This document shows, one piece after another, positions 6,943 through 13,983 of a stretch of DNA of 15,655 bases. Location of the stretch: assembly GCA_021648755.1 (NCBI GenBank), contig JAKISG010000038.1:1-15655 (forward strand). The letters run 5' to 3'. Under the pieces are notes generated by a model, which had not been told where the DNA came from, searched no databases, and worked only from the letters and a program-made list of their open reading frames with translations. The position numbers were made by a program, and so were the translations under genes. The DNA is from Flavobacteriaceae bacterium (lineage in GTDB: Bacteria; Bacteroidota; Bacteroidia; Flavobacteriales; Flavobacteriaceae). Positions within the stretch are counted from its first letter, which is position 1; the number at the start of each line of letters is the position of its first letter.

Positions 6943-7824
6943 ATGATAATGGAAGAGTTTAAAAAACCAACAACTGTTAATCTAGAAATCATTTTAAGCC
7001 CAAACCAGGAGATTATGAGCAAAACCAATAAAAATGGTCTCCTAGAGTTTGTTAATGATTATTTTGTAGAAATCAGTGGTTATGAGGAGTATGAATTAAT
7101 GGGTAAACCTATTTATTGTACACAACATCCAGATATGCCAGAAGCTATTTTTAAAATGATGTGGGAAAAATTATTAAAAAAAGAAAATTTTCCTGTTTTA
7201 ATAAAAAATTTGGCAAAAAATGGCAAATACTATTGGGCAGTATCTGATTTTGCCTTTAAAGTAGATGAAGATAGCGAAGAAATATTAGCAATCTATAATC
7301 GTAGAAAAAAAGCATCAAGAGAAAGCATCCAATTTTTTGATAAACTCTATAAAAAATTAAAAAATATTGAAGCAGAAAGTGGTATTTTATTATCCGAAAA
7401 ATATTTAAATGGACATTTAGAAGAGATAGGAAAAACTTTTGCTGAACTTTTAGAGCAATATAATAAAAATTTTAAACCTGAAAAAGTTATAAAACCTGTT
7501 GTTACAACAACTATTACCCCAACAACTATTACCCCAACAACTATTACCCCAACAACTATTACCCCAACAACAATAACACCTATTGCTTCTGTTGGTAATG
7601 TTACCTCTACTAATGCTTTAATTTCTAAGACAATAAAGACCCCAGAATCTGTTGCAATTAAAAAAAACAAGCAAATTCAAAAAACAGAAATAATTCCAGA
7701 TAAAAAAATTCCAGAAAAGACAGTTTCAAAAAAGGAAACTACAACTTCTAAAAAAAGTTTTTTTCAAAAAATGTTTGGTAAATCAGAAAAAGAACTCGAA
7801 GAAGAAAGGAAAAGGGAAAAATAA
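6943..7824 (+). CDS. Stand-alone PAS-domain protein (Aer-like PAS) with TTITP repeat
   Basis: The protein has 293 residues and no signal peptide or membrane segment. Residues about 22-125 form a PAS domain closely resembling the N-terminal redox-sensing PAS of Aer: SKTNKNGLLEFVNDYFVEISGY, then HPDMPEAIFKMMW and KNGKYYWAVSDFAF. In Aer this domain binds FAD, so flavin binding is plausible but inferred. A helical, probably coiled segment follows (125-175). Then comes a Thr/Pro-rich linker with five TTITP units (189-213), a Lys-rich linker, and a basic/amphipathic tail (KKSFFQKMFGKSEKELEEER). No methyl-accepting, kinase or GGDEF output domain is present. The frame starts ATG-ATA-ATG, so codon 1 or 3 may be used. 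It converges on the HD gene, 4 bp between stops. Confidence 0.78.
   Translation: MIMEEFKKPTTVNLEIILSPNQEIMSKTNKNGLLEFVNDYFVEISGYEEYELMGKPIYCTQHPDMPEAIFKMMWEKLLKKENFPVLIKNLAKNGKYYWAVSDFAFKVDEDSEEILAIYNRRKKASRESIQFFDKLYKKLKNIEAESGILLSEKYLNGHLEEIGKTFAELLEQYNKNFKPEKVIKPVVTTTITPTTITPTTITPTTITPTTITPIASVGNVTSTNALISKTIKTPESVAIKKNKQIQKTEIIPDKKIPEKTVSKKETTTSKKSFFQKMFGKSEKELEEERKREK
7507..7581 (+). repeat. 15-bp in-frame tandem repeat in the PAS gene
   Basis: Four identical copies of ACAACTATTACCCCA (7507-7521, 7522-7536, 7537-7551, 7552-7566) are followed by one diverged copy ACAACAATAACACCT (7567-7581). Each encodes T-T-I-T-P, so gain or loss of units keeps the frame and only changes linker length. 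Exact DNA identity of four copies points to recent expansion. Confidence 0.95.
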
Positions 7825-7828
7825 CTAA

Positions 7829-8485
7829 TTATTTCTTACCATTCCATTCATCATAAAACTGAGTTAAATAATCTTGCATAAATTGATGTCTTTTTTTTGC
7901 AATTAATTTACCTGTTTCAGTATTCATTTTATCTTTAAGCAATAATAATTTTTCATAAAAATGATTTATTGTTGGTGCTTTAGATTTTTTATAGGTCTCT
8001 TTATTTTGATTTATTTGCGGTTTTATTTTAGGGTTATATAATTGCCTGTTTTTAAAACCACCATAATTAAAAGCTCTTGCGATACCTATTGCGCCAATAG
8101 CGTCTAGCCTATCTGCATCTTGTACAATTTGGAATTCTTTAGAATTAAATAACGGAGCATTATCTAAACTTTTACGATATGATATATTCTTAATAATCTG
8201 AATAACATGTTTAATAGTAACTGGTTTTACATTTTCTTTTTCTAAAAACATTTTTGCTTTTTTTGGACCAATACTCTCATCGCCATCGTAAAATTTAGAA
8301 TCTGCTATATCATGTAAAAGCGCGGCTAACTTTACAACTGTACTATTCGCTTTTTCTACTTCTAAAATTAATAAGGCATTTTTATATACCCGTTCAATAT
8401 GAAACCAATCATGACCACCCTCAGCATATTGTAATTCTTTTTTTACAAAAATAATTGTGTTAAAAATGATTTGCTTAGCATTCAT
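7829..8485 (-). CDS. HD-domain phosphohydrolase
   Basis: A 218-residue soluble protein of the HD superfamily, metal-dependent phosphohydrolases acting on nucleotides or similar phosphoesters. Seen: the first ligand His in GGHDWFHIERVYKNA (H25, H29), the HD pair in LAALLHDIADSKF (H58-D59), and the C-terminal Asp motif in VQDADRLDAIGAIGIAR (D123, D125, D128). The arrangement matches the YedJ/MJ1020-type HD proteins rather than RelA/SpoT or GAF-linked forms. The substrate is not predictable. Its start lies 9 bp after the stop of the bacilliredoxin gene on the same strand, so the two are almost certainly co-transcribed. Its stop is 4 bp from that of the convergent PAS gene. Confidence 0.82.
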   Translation of the reverse strand: MNAKQIIFNTIIFVKKELQYAEGGHDWFHIERVYKNALLILEVEKANSTVVKLAALLHDIADSKFYDGDESIGPKKAKMFLEKENVKPVTIKHVIQIIKNISYRKSLDNAPLFNSKEFQIVQDADRLDAIGAIGIARAFNYGGFKNRQLYNPKIKPQINQNKETYKKSKAPTINHFYEKLLLLKDKMNTETGKLIAKKRHQFMQDYLTQFYDEWNGKK

Positions 8486-8494
8486 TAAATCTAT

Positions 8495-8905
8495 TTAACA
8501 ATACTCTTCATAAGCACTAACTAAATTACTAGCAATCATTTCAGCACTTCTACCCTCAATATGATGTCTCTCTAGCATATGTACAATTACACCATCTTTA
8601 AAAAGAGCCATACTTGGCGATGATGGTGGAAATGGAACCATAAATTCTCTTGCCTTATTAGTAGCATCTTTATCAACTCCTGCAAAAACAGTAATTAAAT
8701 TTGCTGGTTTTTTATCAAATGTTAATGAAGCAATTGCTCCAGGTCTTGCAGTTCCTGCAGCACAGCCACAGACTGAGTTCACAACTACTAAAGTTGTTCC
8801 GTCTTTTTTTATTGCATTTTCAACTTCCTCTATAGTTGTTAATGATGTGAAACCAGCATTCTCTAACTCTGTTTTCATCGGTTTTATTAATTCTTCTGGG
8901 TACAT
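8495..8905 (-). CDS. BrxA/BrxB-family bacilliredoxin (YphP/YqiW-like)
   Basis: A 136-residue thioredoxin-fold protein with the bacilliredoxin active site VNSVCGCAAGTARPG, giving the C46-G47-C48 (CGC) pair typical of YphP/YqiW. Other family signatures are the N-terminal MYPEELIKPMK, the FAGVDKDAT stretch, PFPPSSPS and MLERHHIEGRSAEMIA. In Bacillus the family removes bacillithiol from mixed disulfides. Bacteroidota are reported to have bacillithiol genes, so a de-bacillithiolation role is plausible but not shown here. C136 is the last residue, an unusual but conserved-looking terminal Cys. It is the first gene of a two-gene unit with the HD phosphohydrolase. A consensus -7 box lies 40 bp upstream. 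Confidence 0.9.
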   Translation of the reverse strand: MYPEELIKPMKTELENAGFTSLTTIEEVENAIKKDGTTLVVVNSVCGCAAGTARPGAIASLTFDKKPANLITVFAGVDKDATNKAREFMVPFPPSSPSMALFKDGVIVHMLERHHIEGRSAEMIASNLVSAYEEYC

Positions 8906-8945
8906 TTTTCTAAAATTTAAGGTTTCTAATAATTTTATTATACTG

Positions 8946-8953
8946 CAAATATA
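8946..8953 (-). promoter_or_regulatory. TAnnTTTG -7 box for the bacilliredoxin-HD unit
   Basis: The minus strand reads TATATTTG, an exact match, 40 bp upstream of the ATG at 8905 and inside the short gap after the acyltransferase gene. This suggests the pair is transcribed separately from the acyltransferase. Confidence 0.5.
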
Positions 8954-8981
8954 CCTAAATTAAACACGTATGAGCCACTAA

Positions 8982-9893
8982 TTATTTAAATTTATTAGGT
9001 GCTTTGTTTCTATGTTTAAACCTCTTATGTGACCAAAAATAATGTTCGGGTTTTTCTTTAATTTGTTTTTCTAACTCTTTAGTAAATAAATCTGTAATCT
9101 CGTAATCTTTATATTCTTTAGGCGTTTTCGTTAAAAGTTTAATTTCTGACTCAAAATACCCACGTTTAACTTTTTTTGTTTTTACCATGATTACTATAAA
9201 ATCATGTTTTTTTGCTAAAAACTCAGCTCCCGTTTGCATAGGCACTTTAATACCCATAAATTCTGACCAATATTTTGCCCTATGCGCTTGAGGTGATTGG
9301 TCGTTCAATAAACCATATATAGTTTGTATGTTGTTGTTTTTATTTTGAACTAATAGTTCAATTAATTTTGAAGTTATCACTAATGTTGTACCTAAACGAG
9401 CTCTAGATAATCTAATTTTTTTATCAAAATAAACATTATTTATTTTGCTAAAAGCGGCAACACCTTGAGAGTTTACATATTTATTTAATATAAAAACCCA
9501 TTCCCAATTTGCATAATGAGAACCCATTAACATAATACTTTTACCTTCTTTTTCTAATTCTTGCAGTAATTCAATATTTGTAAAAATATATCTTTTTTTT
9601 AATTGTTTTTCAGAAATGGTAAATGATTTTATCATTTCAATAAAAATATCTACAAAATGCATATAGAATTTTTTTCTAATTACCTTTAGTTCGTTAGTTG
9701 ATTTTTCAGGAAAAGCTAATTTTAAATTAATGTAAATCACTTTTTTACGATATCCAAAAACAAAATAAATTAAAACAAAGAAAAAGTCAGAAATTAAATA
9801 AAGAATTTTTAAAGGTAATAATGAAATTAGCCAAATAAAAGGGTAAATTAAAATAAAAATTAAAAATTGCATATAATTAAAAAATTTCAACAA
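8982..9893 (-). CDS. LpxL/HtrB-like lipid A biosynthesis acyltransferase
   Basis: A 303-residue inner-membrane-associated protein with a hydrophobic N-terminus (about residues 8-46) acting as anchor. The acyltransferase motif is GSHYANWEW, giving the HX4E catalytic pair H126/E131 found in LpxL/LpxM. Further family blocks are LLNDQSP (N197-D198-Q199), KVPMQTGAEFLAKK, and the C-terminal EHYFWSHKRFKHR. The predicted role is transfer of a secondary acyl chain to lipid A or a related lipid, using acyl-ACP, at the cytoplasmic face. Members in Bacteroidota are often annotated only as lysophospholipid acyltransferases, so the acceptor is uncertain. It is divergent from the rhomboid gene, with 48 bp between the starts. 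Confidence 0.85.
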   Translation of the reverse strand: MLKFFNYMQFLIFILIYPFIWLISLLPLKILYLISDFFFVLIYFVFGYRKKVIYINLKLAFPEKSTNELKVIRKKFYMHFVDIFIEMIKSFTISEKQLKKRYIFTNIELLQELEKEGKSIMLMGSHYANWEWVFILNKYVNSQGVAAFSKINNVYFDKKIRLSRARLGTTLVITSKLIELLVQNKNNNIQTIYGLLNDQSPQAHRAKYWSEFMGIKVPMQTGAEFLAKKHDFIVIMVKTKKVKRGYFESEIKLLTKTPKEYKDYEITDLFTKELEKQIKEKPEHYFWSHKRFKHRNKAPNKFK

Positions 9894-9909
9894 ATATCGG
9901 ATTTAATTT

Positions 9910-9917
9910 TATCTTTG
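9910..9917 (+). promoter_or_regulatory. TAnnTTTG -7 box for the rhomboid gene
   Basis: TATCTTTG is an exact consensus match, 24 bp upstream of ATG 9942, inside the 48-bp divergent gap with the acyltransferase gene. Confidence 0.5.
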
Positions 9918-9941
9918 ATAAATATTATAAAATAAATATAA

Positions 9942-10604
9942 ATGAATATTGATATAGTTACCATAATTATTATAGGTCTAAATATCGCTTTTTCTATGAA
10001 AGGATTTAGCGACCGATCCTTTTTTAATAGATATAAGTTTCAAATTTCACCAATTAAACAAGGTGAAAAAATACGAATGCTAAGTTCTGGTTTTCTACAT
10101 GTTAATCAGCAACACCTGTTTTTTAATATGTTGACACTTTATTTTTTTGCAAGCGCAGTAATAAGTCCAGGTTATTATGCTGACCCAAATGGCAGGTTTA
10201 ATTTTGTGCTTATTTATTTTGGCTCATTATTAGCAGGTAGTATTTTCGCACTTTTTTTTCATAGAAAAGAAAATTTTTATACTGCTGTTGGTGCCTCTGG
10301 AGCTGTTTCAGGTATTTTGTACGCGGCTATTTTAATGAATCCAAATATGATGTTAGGTTTGTTTTTTATTATTCCGCTACCTGGATATGTTTTTGCTATA
10401 GGTTATTTATTATATTCTATTTATGGTATGAAAAATAGTATTGGTAATATTGGGCATTCTGCCCACTTAGGAGGAGCAATTGGCGGTTATATTATTACTT
10501 TATTACTAAAGCCAGAAGTGTTTTCGACCAACAAAATTCTTGTGATAGCATTAGCAGTTCCTATACTTTTGTTATTTTTTTTAAAGGATAAAATAAAAAT
10601 TTAG
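9942..10604 (+). CDS. Rhomboid-family intramembrane serine protease
   Basis: The protein has 220 residues and about six membrane helices. The catalytic dyad is visible: Ser119 in GASGAVSG and His175 in GHSAHLGGAIGG. The oxyanion-site HxxxN is present as H58-L-F-F-N62 after FLHVNQQH in the loop/TM2 region. A long L1-type loop region lies before it (residues 20-50). It would cleave membrane-spanning substrates within the bilayer; the substrate is unknown. Length is that of a minimal bacterial GlpG-like core without extra domains. The start is supported by the upstream -7 box. Downstream, 117 bp separate it from pdxH, which has its own box. Confidence 0.9.
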   Translation: MNIDIVTIIIIGLNIAFSMKGFSDRSFFNRYKFQISPIKQGEKIRMLSSGFLHVNQQHLFFNMLTLYFFASAVISPGYYADPNGRFNFVLIYFGSLLAGSIFALFFHRKENFYTAVGASGAVSGILYAAILMNPNMMLGLFFIIPLPGYVFAIGYLLYSIYGMKNSIGNIGHSAHLGGAIGGYIITLLLKPEVFSTNKILVIALAVPILLLFFLKDKIKI

Positions 10605-10687
10605 AAATTTACGGCATTTTATTTTTTCTTTTGTGTTATTAGGTTTTAGTATTGATTATTATTTACCGTAAAGTGTGTTGTTTTAAC

Positions 10688-10695
10688 TATATTTG
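10688..10695 (+). promoter_or_regulatory. TAnnTTTG -7 box for pdxH
   Basis: TATATTTG is an exact consensus match, 26 bp upstream of ATG 10722. Confidence 0.5.
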
Positions 10696-10721
10696 AGACC
10701 AATTAAAATGATTTTCTGAAA

Positions 10722-11363
10722 ATGAAAGATTTAAGTAATTATAGAAAAACGTATAAAAAAGACGAACTTCTAGAAAAAAACATCCCAAAAAACCCGATGG
10801 AATTATTTAAAAAATGGTTTAACGAAGCAGAAAAAATGAAGTTTGGTGAAGTAAACGCTATGAATTTAGCGACTATTGGTCTAGATAATTTTCCGAAAAA
10901 TAGAATTGTTTTACTAAAGCATTTTACTTGGGAGGGTTTTATTTTTTATACCAATTACAATAGTGAAAAAGGAAAAGCAATTACTAAAAACAACCGTGTA
11001 TGTTTATCTTTTTTTTGGCAAGGATTAGAACGACAAATAATTATAAAAGGTAAAGCAGAGAAATTAGCAAAAAATTTATCTGATGGTTATTTTGAATCTA
11101 GACCTAAAGGTTCTAAATTAGGCGCTTGGGTATCTAAACAAAGTGAAATTATAAGTTCAAGAAACAAATTAGATGACAAACTTATAGCAATGGAAAATAA
11201 ATTTAGAGATAACGAAATACCACGACCAAGAAACTGGGGCGGATATCTGGTTAAACCAAGTATTATTGAATTTTGGCAAGGAAGACCAAATAGAATGCAT
11301 GATAGAATTAGGTTTAGTTTGCAAAACGATTTTAGTTTTAAAGTAGAGCGCTTACAACCTTAA
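10722..11363 (+). CDS. pdxH: Pyridoxamine 5'-phosphate oxidase
   Basis: A 213-residue FMN enzyme that oxidises pyridoxine or pyridoxamine 5'-phosphate to pyridoxal 5'-phosphate, the last step of vitamin B6 formation and salvage. Length and motifs match PdxH throughout: FMN-binding NRIVLLK (60-66), FYTNYNSEKG (75-84) and FFWQGLERQI (97-106). Substrate-binding DGYFESRPKGSKLGAWVSKQS spans 121-141, and PRPRNWGGYLVKPSIIEFWQ spans 167-186. The C-terminal signature is GRPNRMHDR (R191, H193) ending ERLQP. All key residues seem present. Flanked by 117-bp and 137-bp gaps with promoter boxes, it is probably monocistronic. Confidence 0.95.
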   Translation: MKDLSNYRKTYKKDELLEKNIPKNPMELFKKWFNEAEKMKFGEVNAMNLATIGLDNFPKNRIVLLKHFTWEGFIFYTNYNSEKGKAITKNNRVCLSFFWQGLERQIIIKGKAEKLAKNLSDGYFESRPKGSKLGAWVSKQSEIISSRNKLDDKLIAMENKFRDNEIPRPRNWGGYLVKPSIIEFWQGRPNRMHDRIRFSLQNDFSFKVERLQP

Positions 11364-11375
11364 TAAAAAAAGTAT

Positions 11376-11383
11376 TACATTTG
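11376..11383 (+). promoter_or_regulatory. Possible -7 box for the sixA-ppx unit
   Basis: TACATTTG matches the consensus exactly but lies 117 bp upstream of ATG 11501, so the leader would be long. No better box is seen nearer the start. Confidence 0.35.
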
Positions 11384-11500
11384 TTTAGATAACAGTTTAA
11401 ATATTTTAATATTAAATTAATATTATAGAATTACGAACAAAAATTTAAATTTTAATTACTTGTAACAAATTGAAAATCAAAGAAAAATAAATTCTTGTAG

Positions 11501-12001
11501 ATGAAAACATTATTTATAGTAAGACATGCAAAATCTTCTTGGAAATATACTAATATTAAAGACCAAGACAGGCCTTTAAAAAAAAGAGGCATTAATGATG
11601 CGTATTTAATGGCAAATATAATGCTTAATAAAATTAATAAACCGGATGTTTTTATTTCAAGTAGCGCAATGCGTGCATTACAAACAAGTATTATTTTTTG
11701 TAATACTTTTAATTTTCCGTTAGCAAATTTAAAAATGAGTAAATCTTTGTATAGTTTTAGTGATGGGTATTTAATAAAAACGGTCAAAGCATTAGATAGC
11801 GATTATAGTTCTGCTATAATTTTTAGCCATGACCATGGTATAAATACTTTTGTAAATAGATTTGGAAATCAACGTATTGATCACGTACCAACTTGTGGAA
11901 TTATAGGTATAAAATTAGATATTAAACATTGGAAAAACTTAAGTAAAGGAAAAATAATTTTAATAGATTTCCCGAAAAATCATAAACAAAAATCTTTATA
12001 A
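11501..12001 (+). CDS. SixA-type histidine phosphatase
   Basis: A 166-residue member of the branch-2 histidine phosphatase (phosphoglycerate-mutase-like) superfamily. Catalytic features: the RHAKSSW motif (R8, nucleophile H9), R58 in SSAMRALQT, and H110 in FSHDHGINTF. The spacing and small size match E. coli SixA, which dephosphorylates phosphohistidine on HPt domains or PTS proteins. In Bacteroidota the target is not established. It overlaps nothing but ends 1 bp before the TTG start of the Ppx/GppA gene, so the two are translated from one mRNA. The start ATG follows TTGTAG with no Shine-Dalgarno. Confidence 0.85.
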   Translation: MKTLFIVRHAKSSWKYTNIKDQDRPLKKRGINDAYLMANIMLNKINKPDVFISSSAMRALQTSIIFCNTFNFPLANLKMSKSLYSFSDGYLIKTVKALDSDYSSAIIFSHDHGINTFVNRFGNQRIDHVPTCGIIGIKLDIKHWKNLSKGKIILIDFPKNHKQKSL

Positions 12002-12002
12002 C

Positions 12003-12890
12003 TTGAAGCTAAAAAAATACGCAGCAATCGATATTGGTTCTAATGCTATTCGCCTATTAATCACCAATGTAATTATTACAAAATATGACGAACCTAAATA
12101 TCGAAAAGTTTCTTTAATTCGTTTACCAATTCGTTTAGGTGAAGATGTCTTTACCAAAGGGAAGATTTCTAATGGAAATCAACAAAGAATGATTGATGCT
12201 ATGAATGCATATCAATTATTAATGAATGTACATCAAATTACTAAATATAAGGCCTGTGCAACTTCTGCAATGCGTGAAGCAAAAAATGGTCGTGCTGTTG
12301 TTGAATTAATACAAAAAAAAACAGGTATTGAAATTGATATAATTAATGGCGAAACTGAAGCAAAAATTATTTCTTCTACTTACTTATCCTCTCTTTTACA
12401 AAGCGATAATTCTTACTTATATATCGATGTTGGTGGCGGAAGTACAGAACTTACTTTTTTTACGGAAGGCAAAGTAGTAGCCTCAAAATCATATAAATTA
12501 GGTACCGTTCGCCTATTAGATAAAACTAAAAATAAGGCAACATTTAAAAGTATGGAAAAATGGATTAAAAGGCACAGTAAACCTTTATCAAGACTTTCTT
12601 TAATTGGCTCTGGTGGAAACATTAATACTATTTTTAAACGTTCAGGAACTTCATTAGGAAAACCATTATCGTATATTTATTTAAATGCACATTATAAATT
12701 TTTAAAAGAAATGACTTATGAGCAGCGCATTTCTGAACTTTCATTAAATCCAGATAGAGCTGATGTTATTATACCAGCAACAAAAATTTATTTATCTGCG
12801 ATGAAATGGTCTGGAGCAAGAAAAATTTATGTTCCAAAAATTGGTCTTGCCGATGGTATTATTAAAAGCTTACATTTAGGTAAAATTTAA
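12003..12890 (+). CDS. Ppx/GppA-family phosphatase (exopolyphosphatase-like)
   Basis: A 295-residue ASKHA-fold protein. The phosphate-1 loop is AAIDIGSNAIRLLI (7-20). ACATSAMREAKN (84-95), the catalytic-Glu region INGETEA (E117 or E119), the phosphate-2 motif YIDVGGGSTEL (140-150), and SLIGSGGNIN (199-208) follow in order. The family removes terminal phosphate from polyphosphate or pppGpp. At about 300 residues it is the short, single-core form lacking the C-terminal HD-like domain of E. coli Ppx/GppA. The start is TTG, chosen because the frame is conserved from MKLKKYAAIDIG and no ATG lies between the sixA stop and the phosphate loop. The ppk1 gene often found beside this pair in relatives is not in view. 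Confidence 0.87.
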   Translation: MKLKKYAAIDIGSNAIRLLITNVIITKYDEPKYRKVSLIRLPIRLGEDVFTKGKISNGNQQRMIDAMNAYQLLMNVHQITKYKACATSAMREAKNGRAVVELIQKKTGIEIDIINGETEAKIISSTYLSSLLQSDNSYLYIDVGGGSTELTFFTEGKVVASKSYKLGTVRLLDKTKNKATFKSMEKWIKRHSKPLSRLSLIGSGGNINTIFKRSGTSLGKPLSYIYLNAHYKFLKEMTYEQRISELSLNPDRADVIIPATKIYLSAMKWSGARKIYVPKIGLADGIIKSLHLGKI

Positions 12891-12992
12891 TTTAGGCTTA
12901 AAATATCCATAATATTTGCAAAAATGCATGAATTATGTTAAACTAAAAGCAAGTAAAATTTTATACTTAACAAAAAAACAAGTAAGGTAAAC

Positions 12993-13008
12993 GCATTAAA
13001 TTTAATGC
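12993..13008. repeat. 16-bp perfect palindrome downstream of ppx
   Basis: GCATTAAATTTAATGC reads the same on both strands. It lies 100 bp after the Ppx/GppA stop. It could serve as a weak stem for transcription termination or as an operator, but no T-run follows directly (the next bases are ATTTGC). The function is unassigned. Confidence 0.45.
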
Positions 13009-13121
13009 ATTTGCTCTAATTAAATACTTAAAATATACTGAACATAAAAATATTCTATTTTCGCATATCTACAACAATAAAAAATTTGGAAGGTTAACAG
13101 GTGAAAAACTAAAGATATTAG

Positions 13122-13142
13122 TAAAGAATTAATAGTTCTTTA
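13122..13142. repeat. 7-bp stem inverted repeat before the IS630 relic
   Basis: TAAAGAA (13122-13128) and TTCTTTA (13136-13142) flank a 7-base loop. It sits 33 bp before the transposase start, near where the left end of the IS630 element would be expected. It may belong to the element's terminal region; this is inference. Confidence 0.35.
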
Positions 13143-13174
13143 TTAATCAGATAATTTTTAGTATCTTTACGGGT

Positions 13175-13656
13175 ATGAAAAAAATAGATTTACGAAGCAT
13201 AAAGGATCAAGAACGAAACATTATACGTAGAGATGCTATAAAAATGATAAAGCGTGGCGATAAGAAAAAAGATATTGCCACATTTTATGGAATACATGTC
13301 AATACAGTTAGAGATTGGTGGAAATTATATAAAAAAGAAGGCGTTAAATCTTTGACTTACAAAAAAAGAGGTGCTAAATCAGAAAACAAAAAATTACTCA
13401 ATCCAAAACAAGAGTATGAAATTCAAAAAATGATAACTGATACGATGCCTGACCAACTAAAATTAAATTTTCCATTATGGAAAAAAGCAATTAAAGAGTT
13501 AATTATGCGTAAATTCGATATTTGTATTGGAAGGCAAGCAGTTGGTAATTATCTTAAAAGTTGGGGTTTTACACCACAAAGGCAAAGAAACAAGCCTATG
13601 AGCAATGCCCTAAGAAAGTTCAAAATGGCTAAATAAAGAATATGCCACATATTTGG
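13175..13656 (+). pseudogene. IS630-family transposase, decayed N-terminal part
   Basis: The continuous frame 13175-13636 encodes 153 residues. They comprise a helix-turn-helix (IKMIKRGDKKKDIATFYGIH, then VNTVRDWW), the linker YKKRGAKS, and the second winged-helix block with DQLKLNFPLWKKAIKELI and VGNYLKSWGFTPQRQR, all typical of IS630 N-termini. Full-length members have about 340 residues, so the whole DDE domain is missing. The frame breaks twice. The expected continuation K-Q-A-Y-E-Q-C-P-K-K-V-Q is in another frame (13588-13623), and W-L-N-K-E-Y-A in a third (13626-13646); each shift equals one lost base in an A-run. After about 13650 similarity ends. It is non-functional. A near -7 box (TATCTTTA, 13162-13169) precedes the ATG. 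Confidence 0.82.
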
Positions 13657-13839
13657 TCTTTTCTCCCCATAATGAAAAGCTAAGATATCCTTAAATAAAA
13701 TAATTAGAATAATAAAAACTAACCAACAAAGTAATCGTTGCACAAGTCCAAAAAGGAAGATAATTAATAATTAACTTTAATTTAAGCGTTTTTTTTAATT
13801 TAAAAACTCATAAATGGCAATTTTTGCACACAAACTGCT

Positions 13840-13920
13840 TACTTTTGAACTATTTAGGGCAACAATCTATATAATATAGCTAATACTTTCGCTACTGTCA
13901 AATACTTCTTTGCCTTTTTT
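13840..13920 (+). ncRNA. Possible short transcript (promoter box, hairpin, T-run)
   Basis: TACTTTTG (13840-13847) matches the -7 consensus, and no coding start follows. About 10 bp later, GGCAA (13858-13862) can pair with TTGCC (13910-13914), enclosing a 5-bp hairpin at 13867-13879. Six T at 13915-13920 would act like a terminator tract. The long-range stem is only 5 bp, so this is a weak candidate that could be chance. Confidence 0.15.
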
Positions 13921-13971
13921 CTCTAGGGGTTTCCCAAATTTGCAAAATGTGTTTCTTACGTTCAAATAACC

Positions 13972-13979
13972 TATCTTTG
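13972..13979 (+). promoter_or_regulatory. TAnnTTTG -7 box immediately before the DAO gene
   Basis: TATCTTTG matches the consensus and ends only 4 bases before ATG 13984. If it is the working promoter, transcription would start at or very near the ATG, giving an almost leaderless mRNA. Confidence 0.45.
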
Positions 13980-13983
13980 TTTT

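Larger units (their letters stand above)
13637..13983. other. 347-bp region without an intact gene
   Basis: This stretch holds the last frameshifted codons of the IS630 relic (to about 13650), then AT-rich DNA with no convincing coding frame. Seen in it are a consensus -7 type box TACTTTTG at 13840-13847, a small hairpin CTATA-TAA-TATAG at 13867-13879, and a GGCAA...TTGCC pairing (13858-13862 with 13910-13914) followed by six T at 13915-13920. The DAO gene promoter box lies at 13972-13979. The right end of the IS630 element could not be located. Confidence 0.6.

Noticed and set aside
7507..7581. Direct repeats considered as a CRISPR array
   Set aside because: The units are contiguous, 15 bp, in frame and without spacers. 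They are a coding tandem repeat.
7347..7670. Minus-strand open frame with VGVIV repeats
   Set aside because: The repeat is the complement of the TTITP repeat in the PAS gene, and the frame has no independent support.
11452..11787. Minus-strand open frame of 111 codons
   Set aside because: It is antisense to the SixA-type gene, which has complete catalytic motifs.
12413..12622. Minus-strand open frame of 69 codons
   Set aside because: It is antisense to the Ppx/GppA gene and has no recognisable features.
13549..13773. Minus-strand frame with a hydrophobic stretch, then a segment with DILAFHYGEKRP, possibly a membrane-protein relic
   Set aside because: It overlaps the IS630 relic antisense, starts only with GTG, and its hydrophobicity follows from the AT-rich complement. 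No family is recognised, so it is not called as a gene.
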